From assembly GCF_000378825.1 (NCBI RefSeq), contig NZ_KB900388.1, forward strand, positions 2,735,818 through 2,799,817: DNA of 64,000 bases. The letters run 5' to 3'. Positions 12,419-21,688 of the stretch are shown one piece after another. This stretch comes from Salinispora vitiensis. Lineage in GTDB: Bacteria > Actinomycetota > Actinomycetes > Mycobacteriales > Micromonosporaceae. A model generated the notes under the pieces. That model had not been told where the DNA came from, ran no database searches, and worked only from the letters and a program-made list of their open reading frames with translations. The translations under genes were made by a program, and so were the position numbers. How positions within the stretch are numbered: position 1 is the stretch's first letter; each line of letters opens with the position of its first letter.

Positions 12419-13038
12419 GTCAGTGCCGCCATTAGTTCGGTGGTGGTCCGGGCAGGGTCGGCGGCGTGCGAGAGCGCGCCGATCACCGCGACTCCGTACG
12501 CGCCCGCGGTCCGCAGGGCGGGCACGTCCGCCGCGGTCACCGCCCCGATGGCGATCACCGGCACGCTGACCGCGGCGGTGACCGCTCGTACCCCTGCCAC
12601 GCCGATCGGGGGCGGCAGTCCGTCCTTTGAGGTGGTGGAGTGGACCGGCCCGACCCCGAGATAACTGGCCCCGGCGGCGACCGCCTCGACGGCAGTGTCC
12701 GCGTACCGGGCGGTGGCGCCGAGGACCGCGGCGGAGCCGAGCACCGCCCGGGCCGCCCCGACCGGCAGGTCCTCGGCACCCACGTGCCCACCGGCAGCAC
12801 CAACCGCCAGGGCCACGTGTAGCCGATCGTTCACCAGGCAGGTCGCACCGTACGGGGCGCAGAGCGCGGCCACCTGGCGGGCCAGGTCGTACGCCTGTCG
12901 GTCGGTTGCGTCGTCGGTCACGCGGACCTGGACGACCAGTTCGGTACGGGCCACCGCCAGGGCGGCCCGCACCACATTGAGCGGGTTTTGCCCAGGTCGA
13001 GTGTCGGTAATCAGATGTAGACGCCCAAGGGACGACAC
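12412..13038 (-). CDS. thiE: Thiamine phosphate synthase ThiE
   Basis: 208-residue TIM barrel that joins HMP-PP and thiazole phosphate to give thiamine phosphate. Unlike its operon paralogue it retains the substrate-binding signatures: the VNDR segment, HVGAEDLP, and GVGPVHSTTSK. First gene of the operon. The GTG at 13038 is preceded by GGGAGGAG at 7 bases, and that ribosome-binding site directly follows the TPP aptamer, so it is the controlled start. Confidence 0.95.
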   Translation of the reverse strand: MSSLGRLHLITDTRPGQNPLNVVRAALAVARTELVVQVRVTDDATDRQAYDLARQVAALCAPYGATCLVNDRLHVALAVGAAGGHVGAEDLPVGAARAVLGSAAVLGATARYADTAVEAVAAGASYLGVGPVHSTTSKDGLPPPIGVAGVRAVTAAVSVPVIAIGAVTAADVPALRTAGAYGVAVIGALSHAADPARTTTELMAALTW

Positions 13039-13046
13039 GGCAACTC

Positions 13047-13137
13047 TCCTCCCTGCGCCGGCACTATCCGGATCAGGTTCAACGGTCGGGGGCTCTCAGC
13101 CCCCCTCTCAGCCCGGTTTACCGGGCTCCCGTGGGTT
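13047..13137 (-). promoter_or_regulatory. TPP riboswitch (THI element)
   Basis: On the minus strand the conserved core is clear: ACGGGAGCCCGG, then CTGAGAGG with a variable P3-type hairpin (GGGGGCTGAGAGCCCCC), then the diagnostic ACCTGATCCGGATAGTGCCGGCG and terminal CAGGGA. The aptamer's 3' strand runs directly into the GGGAGGAG ribosome-binding site of thiE (13052-13045). I infer translational control: TPP binding stabilises a fold that hides the Shine-Dalgarno sequence. No intrinsic terminator lies between aptamer and start. Confidence 0.96.
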
Positions 13138-13147
13138 ACTACTGACC

Positions 13148-13177
13148 ACCGTACGACAGACGCCGTACGGCTGCCAA
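13148..13177 (-). promoter_or_regulatory. Candidate promoter of the thiamine operon
   Basis: TTGGCA (13177-13172), 18-base spacer, TACGGT (13153-13148) on the minus strand. It predicts a start near 13141, immediately ahead of the aptamer. The spacer and flanks form an inverted repeat CCGTACG...CGTACGG (13149-13155 and 13164-13170). Confidence 0.55.
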
Positions 13178-13237
13178 GGCGGCATCTGCGGCACGGGGGT
13201 GCGGACCGGCCGCTACCGGAGCGGACCCGGACACGAA

Positions 13238-13271
13238 TCGGCCTCCCACCGCCGGGACGATGGGAGGCCGA
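13238..13271 (-). terminator. Hairpin terminator after the aldo/keto reductase gene
   Basis: 11-bp stem (13238-13248 with 13261-13271) and 12-base loop, starting 14 bases past the reductase stop codon. It separates that gene from the thi promoter. Confidence 0.75.
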
Positions 13272-13284
13272 GATTCTCCATCTG

Positions 13285-14244
13285 CTAGCTGTCGAGTACC
13301 GCCCGCAGGGCGGCCAGATCGTCGGCGTCGGGCACCCAGGCACCCGCCGCGGCATTGGCCCGTATCTGGTCGGGGGTGGTGGCACCGGCGATCACCGACG
13401 TCACCGCGGGCTGGGCGGCGAGCCCACCGATGGCGACCTGGAGCAGGCTGAGCCCCCGCTCGGCCGCGTATGCCTGGAGCGCCTCGATGGTGTCCCAGTC
13501 GGCGGCGGCCAGCCGGGCCGCGTACCGGCCGCCACCGGCGAGCCGACTGCCCGACGGCGGGGCCTCACCGCGCTTGTACTTGCCGGTGAGCAGGCCGTTG
13601 GCGAGGGGGAAGAAGGGCAGCAGGCCCAGCCCGAACCGCTCACATGCCGGGACAACCTCGGCCTCGACGCCCCGCTCAAGCAGCGAGTAGTGGTTCTGGG
13701 CGGAGATGAACCGCGTCAATCCGCGCGAGCTGGCGGTCCAGTCCGCGTCGGCGATCTGCCAGCCATCCAAATTGGAGTTACCCAGGTACCGCACCTTGCC
13801 GGCGGTGACCAGGTCGTCCAGCGCGGCGAGCGTCTCGTCGATCGGGGTGCCGGGGTCCGGTTCATGCAGCTGGTACAGATCAATGTGGTCGGTCTGCAGC
13901 CGACGCAGCGAAGCCTCCACCGCCCGCATCACGTAGCGCCGGGCACCGCGGGCGCCGTGGTCCGGTCCGTTGTGGCCGTCCATGTCCATGCCGAACTTGG
14001 TGGCGATCACCACATCGTCGCGGCGTCCCTTGAGCACCTGGCCGAGGAGTTCCTCGGAGCCGCCCGGCGGAGCCCCATAGATGTCAGCGGTGTCGAAGAA
14101 GTTGATCCCGGAATCGAGGGCGGCCGCCACCACCGCCCGGGTCCCGTCCAGGTCGACCCGACGGCCAAAGTTGTTGCAGCCGACGCCGACCGCGGACACC
14201 ACGAGCCCGGAGTCACCCAACCGGCGGTACGTCATCTCAGTCAC
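13285..14244 (-). CDS. Aldo/keto reductase
   Basis: 319-residue NADPH-dependent oxidoreductase with a TIM-barrel fold. The catalytic tetrad can be traced: Asp and Tyr in DTADIYG, Lys in ATKFGMD, and His in YQLHEPDP. The C-terminal NADP-binding region is AGATTPDQIRANAAA. The start is GTG at 14244, with GGTGG about 6 bases upstream; the in-frame ATG three codons later lies too far from that site. It lies 25 bases after the ABC-F gene and probably shares its transcript. The substrate cannot be told. Confidence 0.9.
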   Translation of the reverse strand: MTEMTYRRLGDSGLVVSAVGVGCNNFGRRVDLDGTRAVVAAALDSGINFFDTADIYGAPPGGSEELLGQVLKGRRDDVVIATKFGMDMDGHNGPDHGARGARRYVMRAVEASLRRLQTDHIDLYQLHEPDPGTPIDETLAALDDLVTAGKVRYLGNSNLDGWQIADADWTASSRGLTRFISAQNHYSLLERGVEAEVVPACERFGLGLLPFFPLANGLLTGKYKRGEAPPSGSRLAGGGRYAARLAAADWDTIEALQAYAAERGLSLLQVAIGGLAAQPAVTSVIAGATTPDQIRANAAAGAWVPDADDLAALRAVLDS

Positions 14245-14269
14245 GAAATCCACCCTATGTCGCCCGCGC

Positions 14270-15949
14270 TCAGGCCACCTCCCAGACCGGCTCGGCGGCC
14301 TCCACCACCTCGCCGTCCCCTTGGAACAGCAGGAATCGATCAAAGGACCGGGTAAACCATCGATCGTGGGTCACCGCCACTACCGTCCCCGCGAACGCGG
14401 CCAGCCCCGCTTCGAGCGCCTCGGCCGAGGCCAGGTCCAGGTTGTCCGTCGGCTCGTCAAGCAGCAGCAGGGTCGCCCCAGACAACTCCAGCAGCAGCAC
14501 CAGGAACCGGGCCTGCTGGCCACCGGAGAGAGTGCCGAACCGCTGGTCCCCCTGCCCGGCCAGCTCGTACCGGGACAACGCGGCCATCGCCGCGTGCCGA
14601 TCCAGGCCGGCGCGGTGCTCGTCACCCCGCCAGAGGATGTCGACCAGCGTCTGCTCCAGTAACTCCGGCCGGTCGTGGGTCTGGGAGAAGTGGCCGGGCC
14701 GGACCCGGGCACCGAGGCGGGCCACCCCGTCATGCCCGACGGGTGCGAGCCCCGCACCACCGTCGACCGGCTGGTTCGCCGGATCGGGGGCGGTTCCGCC
14801 CCGGGCGATCAGGCGGAGAAAGTGGGACTTACCGGTCCCGTTGGCACCGAGCACGGCGAGCCGGTCGCCGTACCAGAGCTCCAGGTCAAAGGGGTAGGTC
14901 AGACCGTCGAGCTCCAACTGCTCGCAGATCAGGGCACGCTTACCGGTGCGGCCGCCGGCCAGCCGCATCCGGATGTCCTGCTCCTTCGGGGGTACGGGCG
15001 GCGGCCCGGCCTCCTCGAACTTCCGCAACCGGGTCTGGGCCGCCTGGTAGCGGGAGGCCATACTCGAGTTGTACGCGGCCTTCTGCTTGTACATCAGCAC
15101 CAGTTCCCGCAGCTTCTGGTGTTCCTCGTCCCACCGCCGACGCTGCTCGTCGAGACGGTCGTGCCGGGCGAGACGGGCCTCGTGCCAGCTGGCGAAGCCA
15201 CCCGAGTGCACCCACGCGCCACCGCCCTCGACGGCCACCACCCGGTCCGCGGTACGAGCCAGTAGCTCGCGATCGTGTGAGACGTACAGCACCGACTTGC
15301 CGGATTCCCGCAGTCGCCCCTCCAACCAGCGCTTCCCGGGCACGTCTAGGAAGTTGTCGGGCTCGTCGAGCAGGAGCACCTCCTCAGGACCGCGCAGGAG
15401 CAGCTCCAGGGCGAACCGCTTCTGCTGGCCGCCGGAGAGCGTCCGGACCGGACGGTGCCGCGCCGTGTCCCACGGCAGGTCGAGCACGATCGTGGTCACC
15501 GTGTCGAAGAGCACCTCGGCGTCGTACCCGCCGGCCTCCCCCCAGGCGGCGAGCGCCTCCGCGTACGCGAGCTGGGCCTTGCCGGCGGCGGTGCTGTACT
15601 TGCCGCGCACCTCAGCCGCCCGCATCGCCGACTCCGTACCGGCGACCCGCCCACCCGCCTCGCGCAGCCGGGGCGGGGCGAGGGAGAGGGCCAGGTCGGC
15701 GAGGGTTGACTCGTCGCCGATCATGCCGATGAACTGACGCATCACGCCCAGCCCGCCGGCCCGGGCGACCGCGCCGCGCTGCACCGGCAGGTCACCGGCG
15801 ACCATGCGCAGCAGCGTCGTCTTGCCCGCGCCGTTCGGCCCGACCAGAGCGATTTTGGCGCCATCACCGACCCGGAAAGACACATCGCCGAAGAGCTGCC
15901 GCCCATCGGGCAGCCAGTGCCCAACGGCTGCCACGTCCACGTAACCCAC
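14270..15949 (-). CDS. ABC-F family ATPase
   Basis: 559 residues with two ATP-binding cassettes and no membrane segments, so an ABC-F protein (ribosome-associated translation factor or antibiotic-protection type) rather than a transporter. First cassette: Walker A GPNGAGKTT, signature LSGGQQKRF, Walker B LLLDEPDNFLD. Second cassette: Walker A GANGTGKSH, signature LSGGQQARF, Walker B LLLDEPTDNLD. The linker around residues 255-330 is basic and Arg/Gln-rich, the expected P-site tRNA interaction motif. GTG start with AGGA seven bases upstream. Confidence 0.92.
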   Translation of the reverse strand: MGYVDVAAVGHWLPDGRQLFGDVSFRVGDGAKIALVGPNGAGKTTLLRMVAGDLPVQRGAVARAGGLGVMRQFIGMIGDESTLADLALSLAPPRLREAGGRVAGTESAMRAAEVRGKYSTAAGKAQLAYAEALAAWGEAGGYDAEVLFDTVTTIVLDLPWDTARHRPVRTLSGGQQKRFALELLLRGPEEVLLLDEPDNFLDVPGKRWLEGRLRESGKSVLYVSHDRELLARTADRVVAVEGGGAWVHSGGFASWHEARLARHDRLDEQRRRWDEEHQKLRELVLMYKQKAAYNSSMASRYQAAQTRLRKFEEAGPPPVPPKEQDIRMRLAGGRTGKRALICEQLELDGLTYPFDLELWYGDRLAVLGANGTGKSHFLRLIARGGTAPDPANQPVDGGAGLAPVGHDGVARLGARVRPGHFSQTHDRPELLEQTLVDILWRGDEHRAGLDRHAAMAALSRYELAGQGDQRFGTLSGGQQARFLVLLLELSGATLLLLDEPTDNLDLASAEALEAGLAAFAGTVVAVTHDRWFTRSFDRFLLFQGDGEVVEAAEPVWEVA

Positions 15950-16009
15950 GTTGGCATCCTGCCGGGCCGCCCCGGCCCGGCCAACCCGTTTTACCGGACC
16001 AACCCCGCT

Positions 16010-16615
16010 CTACCGGGTCACCCGCAGCACCCGGTAGCCCTTCTGGCTCGCCGGTCGCGCCACCTGCCAGCCCCGCTCGGACAGCCAACGGTGTAGCGAG
16101 TCACCGCCGAGGTGCCGGGCGACCACCAGCCAGGCCACCCCGTCCGGTGCCAGCCGGGGCAGCCAGCGCAGCAGGAGCTGGTGCAGCTCGTTCTTGCCGA
16201 TCCGGATCGGCGGATTCGACCAGATCTGATCGAATGTCGCCGCCGCTGGCACCGCGTCCGGCGGGGAAACCCGGACCCGGGACGCCGCCCCGACCCGCGC
16301 GGCGTTGGCCGTGGTCAGCTCCCGAGCCCGCTCGTTGACATCGACCGCCCAGACGGTGGCCGACGGCACCGAGGTGGCGAGCACGCAGGTGATCGGTCCG
16401 AAGCCGCAGCCGAGGTCGAGCAGGTGACCGGTGCTCTCCGGTGCCGGTAGCTCGGCCTTACGCAGCAGCACCGCCGTACCCGGGTCGAGCCGCCCGGCGG
16501 AGAAGACGCCGCCGGCGGAGGCCAGGGTGTAGTCGCGGCCGGCCGCGGAGAAGACCACCTCCCGGGGTTGGGCGGCAGTCGCCGGTTCAGCAGTGAAGTA
16601 ATGGTCACCGGTCAC
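16010..16615 (-). CDS. Class I SAM-dependent methyltransferase, RsmC/RlmG-like
   Basis: 201 residues. SAM-binding motif I is LLDLGCGFGPITCVLA (about residues 65-80) and the catalytic NPP motif is WSNPPIRIGK, the combination seen in N2-guanine rRNA methyltransferases of the RsmC/RlmG type. It is shorter than E. coli RsmC because it lacks the N-terminal pseudo-domain, as in other actinobacteria. The GTG start has a weak ribosome-binding site. The target RNA is an inference from family and from its position beside truA and ribosomal genes. Confidence 0.85.
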   Translation of the reverse strand: MTGDHYFTAEPATAAQPREVVFSAAGRDYTLASAGGVFSAGRLDPGTAVLLRKAELPAPESTGHLLDLGCGFGPITCVLATSVPSATVWAVDVNERARELTTANAARVGAASRVRVSPPDAVPAAATFDQIWSNPPIRIGKNELHQLLLRWLPRLAPDGVAWLVVARHLGGDSLHRWLSERGWQVARPASQKGYRVLRVTR

Positions 16616-16653
16616 ACCGATGATTCTCGCACCGGCCCCGCCGACGCCCCGCC

Positions 16654-17484
16654 TCAGGCCGGCGGCGGCACCCGCAACCGGCGGGTCCGGATGGCCCGCC
16701 GACCATACTCGGCCGGGTCATCCGGGTAACCCACCTCGACCAGGGTCAAGCCGTGTGCCGGGGCGACGTTCACCTCGCTGGCGCGCTCCCGACGGGCGAG
16801 CAGCCCGGCCGGCCAGTCAGCGGGGCGGCGGCCATCCCCGACGGCCAGCATCGCACCGACCAGACTGCGTACCATCGCCTGACAGAAGGCGTCGGCCTGC
16901 ACGGTCGCCACGAGAATCCCGTCCGCGGCACGCCGCCAGTCCAGCCGGGTCACCTCCCGCAGCGTCGTCGCGTTCTCCTTACGCCGGCAGTACGCGGCAA
17001 AGTCGTGCTCCCCCACCAGCCCGTCGGCGGTCGTGTTCAGCGCGGCTAGGTCGAGCCGGCTCGGCCAGGCAAGGATGTCGTGGCGCCGCAGCGGCTCGGC
17101 CCCCCAGGGCGCGTCCGTGACCCGGTACTCGTACCGCCGGAAGGTCGCCGAGAAGCGGGCGTCGAAGTCGGCCGGCGCGTCCGTCATCGCCCGTACCCGG
17201 ACGTCGGCGGGGAGCAGCCGGGCCAGCCGCCGCAGCAGGGTGGTCTGGTGCTGGTGCCACAGCTCGGTCCGCAGGTCGACGTGACAGACCTGCCCGGTGG
17301 CGTGGACGCCGGCGTCGGTCCGGCCGGCGACGGTCAGCCCGGTCGCCGCGTCGGCACCGAGCACCAGGTCAAGCGCGGCCACGAGGGCACCGGCGACCGT
17401 ACGCCGCTGCGGCTGGACCGCCCAGCCGGAGAAGTCGGTGCCGTCGTACGAGACATCCAGCCGTACCCGGGTGCGCTCCTGCAC
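16654..17484 (-). CDS. truA: tRNA pseudouridine synthase A (TruA)
   Basis: 276-residue enzyme forming pseudouridine at positions 38-40 of tRNA anticodon arms. The catalytic aspartate lies in AGRTDAGVHATGQ. The FRRYEYRV and DAFCQAMVRSLVGAM segments are family hallmarks. GTG start preceded by GGAAGGGG. It follows rplQ, the standard actinobacterial order, but a strong palindrome lies between them. Confidence 0.97.
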   Translation of the reverse strand: MQERTRVRLDVSYDGTDFSGWAVQPQRRTVAGALVAALDLVLGADAATGLTVAGRTDAGVHATGQVCHVDLRTELWHQHQTTLLRRLARLLPADVRVRAMTDAPADFDARFSATFRRYEYRVTDAPWGAEPLRRHDILAWPSRLDLAALNTTADGLVGEHDFAAYCRRKENATTLREVTRLDWRRAADGILVATVQADAFCQAMVRSLVGAMLAVGDGRRPADWPAGLLARRERASEVNVAPAHGLTLVEVGYPDDPAEYGRRAIRTRRLRVPPPA

Positions 17485-17501
17485 TCGTGTCCCCTTCCGC
17501 G

Positions 17502-17539
17502 CGTCGGGCCCGACACCCGGATGGGTGTCGGGCCCGACG
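17502..17539. terminator. Perfect 17-bp hairpin between rplQ and truA
   Basis: Left arm 17502-17518, loop GGAT, right arm 17523-17539, with every base paired. No U-tract follows on the minus strand. It either ends the alpha operon partially or protects/processes the mRNA. The truA ribosome-binding site begins just beyond it. Confidence 0.8.
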
Positions 17540-17552
17540 AGAGCCTGGCCGA

Positions 17553-18125
17553 TCAGGCCTTGTTCTGCTCGTTGTTCTCCTCGACAGCGAGGTCGCTGTC
17601 TGCACGGGCCGCAGCGGTGTCACCCGAAACCGAGACGGGCGCCTCGGCGTCCTGGTCGCCGCTGCTCGGCGCCGGGGCCTCCGCAGCCGGGGCGAGCGCC
17701 TCGACCTTGTCCTGCTGCGCGGCCTTGCGGGCGGCGGTCTTCTTGTTCGCCTTCGGCTGCGCGACCGCCAGCTCCTCGACCAGCTCGATGATCGCCATCG
17801 GGGCGGCGTCACCCTTACGCGGACCGGTCTTCACGATCCGGGTGTAGCCACCGTTGCGGTTGGCGTACCGGGGCGCGATCTGTTCGAACAGGGTGTAGAC
17901 CACGTCCTTGTCCTTGACGACCCCGAGCACCCGACGCCGGGCGGCCAGGTCACCGCGCTTCGCCTTGGTGATCAGCTGCTCCGCGAGCGGGCGCAGCCGC
18001 CGGGCCTTGGTCTCGGTGGTCTGAATCTTGCCGTGCTGGAACAGCGACATGGCCAGGTTGGCCAGCATCAACCGCTCGTGCGCCGGGCTACCGCCGAGGC
18101 GGGCACCCTTGGTGGGCGTGGGCAT
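17553..18125 (-). CDS. rplQ: 50S ribosomal protein L17
   Basis: 190 residues. The first 120 form the conserved L17 core ([19 protein letters not shown] at the start). The remaining 70 are an Ala/Glu/Asp-rich extension typical of actinobacterial L17 and probably disordered. Last gene of the alpha operon, 32 bases after rpoA. L17 lies near the polypeptide exit region of the large subunit. Confidence 0.98.
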   Translation of the reverse strand: MPTPTKGARLGGSPAHERLMLANLAMSLFQHGKIQTTETKARRLRPLAEQLITKAKRGDLAARRRVLGVVKDKDVVYTLFEQIAPRYANRNGGYTRIVKTGPRKGDAAPMAIIELVEELAVAQPKANKKTAARKAAQQDKVEALAPAAEAPAPSSGDQDAEAPVSVSGDTAAARADSDLAVEENNEQNKA

Positions 18126-18157
18126 TCTCGGTGCTCCTCGTCAATCCTCAGCCGCGC

Positions 18158-19180
18158 TTACAGCTGCTCAGTCTCGCGGTAGTCCTCGGTGTCGTAGTCG
18201 GCCTCACCGAAGGCGTCCACGACGTTCGCCGGGTCGAAGTTCGGGGCCGAGTCCTTCAGCCCCAAGCCCATCCCGGCGAGCTTCATCTTGACCTCGTCGA
18301 TCGACTTCTGGCCGAAGTTACGGATGTCGAGGAGGTCAGCCTCGGTACGCCCAATGAGCTCACCAACGGTGTTGATGCCCTCGCGCTTGAGGCAGTTGTA
18401 GGAGCGGACGGTGAGGTCCAGCTCCTCGATCGGCAGCGCCAGATCCGCTGCCAGCTGGGCGTCCTGCGGGGACGGCCCGATGTCGATGCCCTCTGCGGTC
18501 TCGTCCAGCTCCCGGGCCAGACCGAAGAGCTCGACCAGCGTGGAACCGGCCGAGGCCAGGGCCGTGCGGGGCCCCATCGACGGCTTCGACTCGACGTCGA
18601 TGATCAGCCGATCGAAGTCGGTCCGCTGCTCGACCCGGGTCGCCTCGACCCGGTAGGTGACCCGAAGCACCGGCGAGTAGATCGAGTCAACCGGGATCCG
18701 ACCGATCTCGGCGCCCGCCTGCTTGTTCTGCGCCGCGGTGACGTAGCCACGGCCCCGCTCGACGGTCAGCTCCATGTCGAGCCGGCCCTTGCCGTTGAGG
18801 GTGGCGAGCTTCAGGTCCGGGTTGTGCACCGAGACGCCAGCCGGGGGCTGGATGTCACCCGCGGTCACGTCACCCGGGCCCTGCTTACGCAGGTACATGC
18901 TGACCGGCTCGTCATGCTCGGAGCTGACGCAGAGCTCCTTGATGTTCATGACGAGCTCGACCACATCCTCCTTGACCCCGGGGATCGTGGTGAACTCGTG
19001 CAGCACACCATCGATCTTGATCGAGGTCACCGCCGCGCCGGGGATGGACGACAGCAGCGTCCGACGCAGCGAGTTACCCAGGGTGTAGCCGAAGCCGGGC
19101 TCCAGCGGCTCAATGGTGAACCGGGACCGGGTCTCGTTGATCGACTCCTCGGAGAGCGAGGGCCGCTGGGAGATGAGCAT
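18158..19180 (-). CDS. rpoA: RNA polymerase alpha subunit
   Basis: 340 residues. The N-terminal domain (1-230) dimerises and nucleates the polymerase core, seen in [25 protein letters not shown]. The C-terminal domain (about 245-310, [17 protein letters not shown] and [13 protein letters not shown]) contacts activators and UP elements. I start at ATG 19180 (MLISQRPSL); the 17-codon upstream extension falls in the intergenic hairpin region. Located between rpsD and rplQ as in other bacteria. Confidence 0.98.
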   Translation of the reverse strand: MLISQRPSLSEESINETRSRFTIEPLEPGFGYTLGNSLRRTLLSSIPGAAVTSIKIDGVLHEFTTIPGVKEDVVELVMNIKELCVSSEHDEPVSMYLRKQGPGDVTAGDIQPPAGVSVHNPDLKLATLNGKGRLDMELTVERGRGYVTAAQNKQAGAEIGRIPVDSIYSPVLRVTYRVEATRVEQRTDFDRLIIDVESKPSMGPRTALASAGSTLVELFGLARELDETAEGIDIGPSPQDAQLAADLALPIEELDLTVRSYNCLKREGINTVGELIGRTEADLLDIRNFGQKSIDEVKMKLAGMGLGLKDSAPNFDPANVVDAFGEADYDTEDYRETEQL

Positions 19181-19235
19181 CTCTTCTCTTTTCTTCCGGG
19201 GCGCCCGCCATATGACGCCCACGACACACACCGTT

Positions 19236-19269
19236 GTGGTGGTCCGCCCGGAAAGGGGCGGACCACCAC
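19236..19269. terminator. 14-bp hairpin between rpsD and rpoA
   Basis: A perfect stem of 19236-19249 with 19256-19269 and a six-base loop. It begins nine bases after the rpsD stop. It sits inside the alpha operon, where rpoA must be read through, so an mRNA-stability or processing role is as likely as termination. Confidence 0.6.
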
Positions 19270-19277
19270 CCGAGCAC

Positions 19278-19904
19278 CTACTTGGAGTAGAGCTCGACGA
19301 TCAGCTGCTCCTGGACCTGGGTGTCGATCACCTGGCGGCTCGGGAGCGAGTGCACGAGCACCTTCATCTGGCTCGGGATGGCCTCCAGCCACGCCGGCAC
19401 GCTCTTGGAGCCGGCCTCGGCCTGCGCCACCAGGAACGGGGTGAGCTCCTTGCTCTTGCCCCGGACCTCGATGATGTCGTGCTCCTTGACGCGGTACGAC
19501 GGGATGTCGACCTTCTTGCCGTTCACCGTGAAGTGACCGTGCTTGACCAGCTGCCGGGCCATGTCCCGGGACTTGGCGTAGCCGGCCCGGTAGACCACGT
19601 TGTCCAGCCGCGACTCGAGGATCTGCAGGAGGACCTCACCGGTCTTGGCCTGCTTCGCCACGGCCTCGTCGTAGTAACCGCGGAACTGCTTCTCCAGCAC
19701 GCCGTACACCCGGCGGGCCTTCTGCTTCTCGCGGTGCTGGAGCAGGAACTCCGTCTCCTTCGTGCGGCCACGACCGTGCTGTCCGGGCGGGAACGGCCGG
19801 GACTCGAACGGGCACTTCGGGCCATCGCACTTGCTGCCCTTGAGGAACAGCTTCATCTTCTCCCGCCGGCAACGGCGGCAGTCAGCACCGGTGTAACGAG
19901 CCAT
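19278..19904 (-). CDS. rpsD: 30S ribosomal protein S4
   Basis: 208 residues. It is the zinc-binding form: four cysteines occur near the N-terminus (CRRC and KCDGPKC). The S4 RNA-binding domain spans about residues 97-160 ([24 protein letters not shown]). A primary 16S-binding protein, and in other bacteria an autoregulator of the alpha operon. No obvious S4-type leader pseudoknot could be identified by eye. Confidence 0.98.
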   Translation of the reverse strand: MARYTGADCRRCRREKMKLFLKGSKCDGPKCPFESRPFPPGQHGRGRTKETEFLLQHREKQKARRVYGVLEKQFRGYYDEAVAKQAKTGEVLLQILESRLDNVVYRAGYAKSRDMARQLVKHGHFTVNGKKVDIPSYRVKEHDIIEVRGKSKELTPFLVAQAEAGSKSVPAWLEAIPSQMKVLVHSLPSRQVIDTQVQEQLIVELYSK

Positions 19905-19918
19905 CTCTTCCTAACCTC

Positions 19919-20326
19919 TCAGACCCGGCGACGCTTCGGCGGACGGCACCCGTTGTGCGGCTGCGGAGTCACGTCGGAAATTTGACCGACCTCCAGGCCG
20001 ACGGCCTGCAGCGAACGGATGGCGGTCTCCCGGCCGGAGCCGGGGCCCTTGACGAACACGTCGACCTTGCGCATGCCGTGCTCCATCGCACGACGCGCGG
20101 CGGCCTCGGCGGCCAGCTGCGCGGCGAACGGAGTCGACTTGCGGGAGCCCTTGAAGCCAACCTGGCCGGCGGAGGCCCAGGAGATGACCGCACCGGTCGG
20201 GTCCGTGACGGACACGATGGTGTTGTTGAAGGTGCTCTTGATGTGCGCCTGGCCGTGGGCGACATTCTTGCGTTCCTTGCGCCGGACCTTCTTGACGGCG
20301 GCTCCGGCACGAGCCTTCGGTGGCAT
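19919..20326 (-). CDS. rpsK: 30S ribosomal protein S11
   Basis: 135 residues, standard length. The [27 protein letters not shown] core and [16 protein letters not shown]-terminus are diagnostic. S11 forms part of the platform beside the E site. 18 bases after rpsM in the alpha operon. Confidence 0.98.
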   Translation of the reverse strand: MPPKARAGAAVKKVRRKERKNVAHGQAHIKSTFNNTIVSVTDPTGAVISWASAGQVGFKGSRKSTPFAAQLAAEAAARRAMEHGMRKVDVFVKGPGSGRETAIRSLQAVGLEVGQISDVTPQPHNGCRPPKRRRV

Positions 20327-20344
20327 AAGTCTTCTGCGCTCCTA

Positions 20345-20725
20345 TTACTTCCTGCCGGGCTTCTTCTTACCGGCGACGGTCCGCTTCGGGCCCTTGCGGC
20401 TGCGGGCGTTGGTCCGCGTCCGCTGACCACGAACCGGTAGGCCCCGGCGGTGCCGGATACCGGCGTAGCAGCCGATCTCGACCTTGCGACGGATGTCCGC
20501 GGCGACCTCGCGGCGCAGGTCACCCTCGACTTTGTAGTTGCCCTCGATGTGGTCGCGGAGCTGCACGAGCTCCTCGTCCGTGAGGTCCCGGGCGCGCTTG
20601 TCCGGCGAGATGCCGGTGGCGGCGAGCGTCTCCAGGGCGCGGGTGCGACCCACGCCGAAGATGTAGGTGAGCGCGATCTCCAACCGCTTCTCGCGGGGGA
20701 GATCCACGCCGACTAGCCGTGCCAT
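20345..20725 (-). CDS. rpsM: 30S ribosomal protein S13
   Basis: 126 residues. It opens with [20 protein letters not shown] and ends in a basic tail ([17 protein letters not shown]) that reaches the P-site tRNA. The ATG is preceded by GAGGAG at about 11 bases. A 264-base non-coding stretch separates it from rpmJ, longer than other gaps in this operon. Confidence 0.98.
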   Translation of the reverse strand: MARLVGVDLPREKRLEIALTYIFGVGRTRALETLAATGISPDKRARDLTDEELVQLRDHIEGNYKVEGDLRREVAADIRRKVEIGCYAGIRHRRGLPVRGQRTRTNARSRKGPKRTVAGKKKPGRK

Positions 20726-20989
20726 GTGCGGGCGTACTCCTCGTGGTTTCTGGCGGAGGTGTGGTCCCGTCCCATCCCGCTACCGACCATCCCCGTTCTC
20801 CGACGCCGATATCGACGCCGGCGACCGGTTCGGTCGCTGCCCGAGCGGGCCCCGGCCTCCGACCGGGGGTTAACCACGACGAGGTACGCGCTGCGCACTC
20901 CTGCGGCTGGAACGAGCATGTGCTGTGTTGTGACGGATCTGCGTCCGGGCCGGTGTCAACCGGTCGCGGTGTCACGACCGGCTGAACAG

Positions 20990-21103
20990 TCAGCCCTGAC
21001 GCTGCTTGTGGCGCGGGTCGGCGCAAATGACCATGACCCGGCCGTGCCGGCGGATCACCCGGCACTTGTTGCAGATCCGCTTGACGCTCGGCTTGACCTT
21101 CAC
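20990..21103 (-). CDS. rpmJ: 50S ribosomal protein L36
   Basis: 37 residues from a GTG start (AAGG five bases upstream). The sequence begins [14 protein letters not shown], and the full CxxC...C...H zinc site ([13 protein letters not shown]) is present, so this is the zinc-binding form. Easily missed because of its size. It sits between infA and rpsM, its universal place. Confidence 0.97.
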   Translation of the reverse strand: MKVKPSVKRICNKCRVIRRHGRVMVICADPRHKQRQG

Positions 21104-21195
21104 GGTTGCCTTACTTCCGATCTGGCCCGGCGACGCGGCAGGCGCGGCTCCGGGCGACGAAGACGGACACGGGATTCACCCGGCCGCCGTCAGGC

Positions 21196-21417
21196 TTACT
21201 TGTAGCGGTAGACGATGCGCCCTCGGGTCAGGTCGTACGGCGAAAGTTCGACGACGACCCGGTCCTCCGGCAGGATGCGGATGTAGTGCTGCCGCATCTT
21301 GCCGCTGATGTGAGCCAGCACCTTGTGCCCGTTCGCGAGCTCCACCCGGAACATGGCGTTCGGCAGGGGCTCGATGACCCGGCCCTCGATCTCGATGGCT
21401 CCGTCTTTTTTCGGCAT
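21196..21417 (-). CDS. infA: Translation initiation factor IF-1
   Basis: 73-residue OB-fold protein that occupies the A site of the 30S subunit during initiation. [20 protein letters not shown] and the C-terminal [15 protein letters not shown] are family signatures. First gene of the infA-rpmJ-rpsM-rpsK-rpsD-rpoA-rplQ cluster, with a good promoter about 150 bases upstream. Confidence 0.98.
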   Translation of the reverse strand: MPKKDGAIEIEGRVIEPLPNAMFRVELANGHKVLAHISGKMRQHYIRILPEDRVVVELSPYDLTRGRIVYRYK

Positions 21418-21572
21418 GTCCTCCGCTGTCCTGACGTCGGTTGCTCCGGACGGCCCACAACGTCTTTCACGGGATGACTGATCGAAATCAGGTGACCCGC
21501 GCCAGCCGCGGCTCCAGCACCCGCCGAAGCGCGGGCGGGCATGCCGGAGTGGACGCTGTGCGCCGATCAGAA

Positions 21573-21602
21573 AGTGTACGCCGGCCCATACGCCGTCGCC
21601 AA
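21573..21602 (-). promoter_or_regulatory. Candidate promoter of the infA/alpha operon
   Basis: TTGGCG (21602-21597), 18-base spacer, TACACT (21578-21573), minus strand. The predicted start near 21566 gives a leader of about 150 bases before infA. Confidence 0.6.
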
Positions 21603-21688
21603 ACCGACCACCCGACCGGGCAGGTGACCCCGCCGAACCGGACTATCGAGCAGCCAACTTCCGGGCCCACCCGGACATTGAGGGATGG

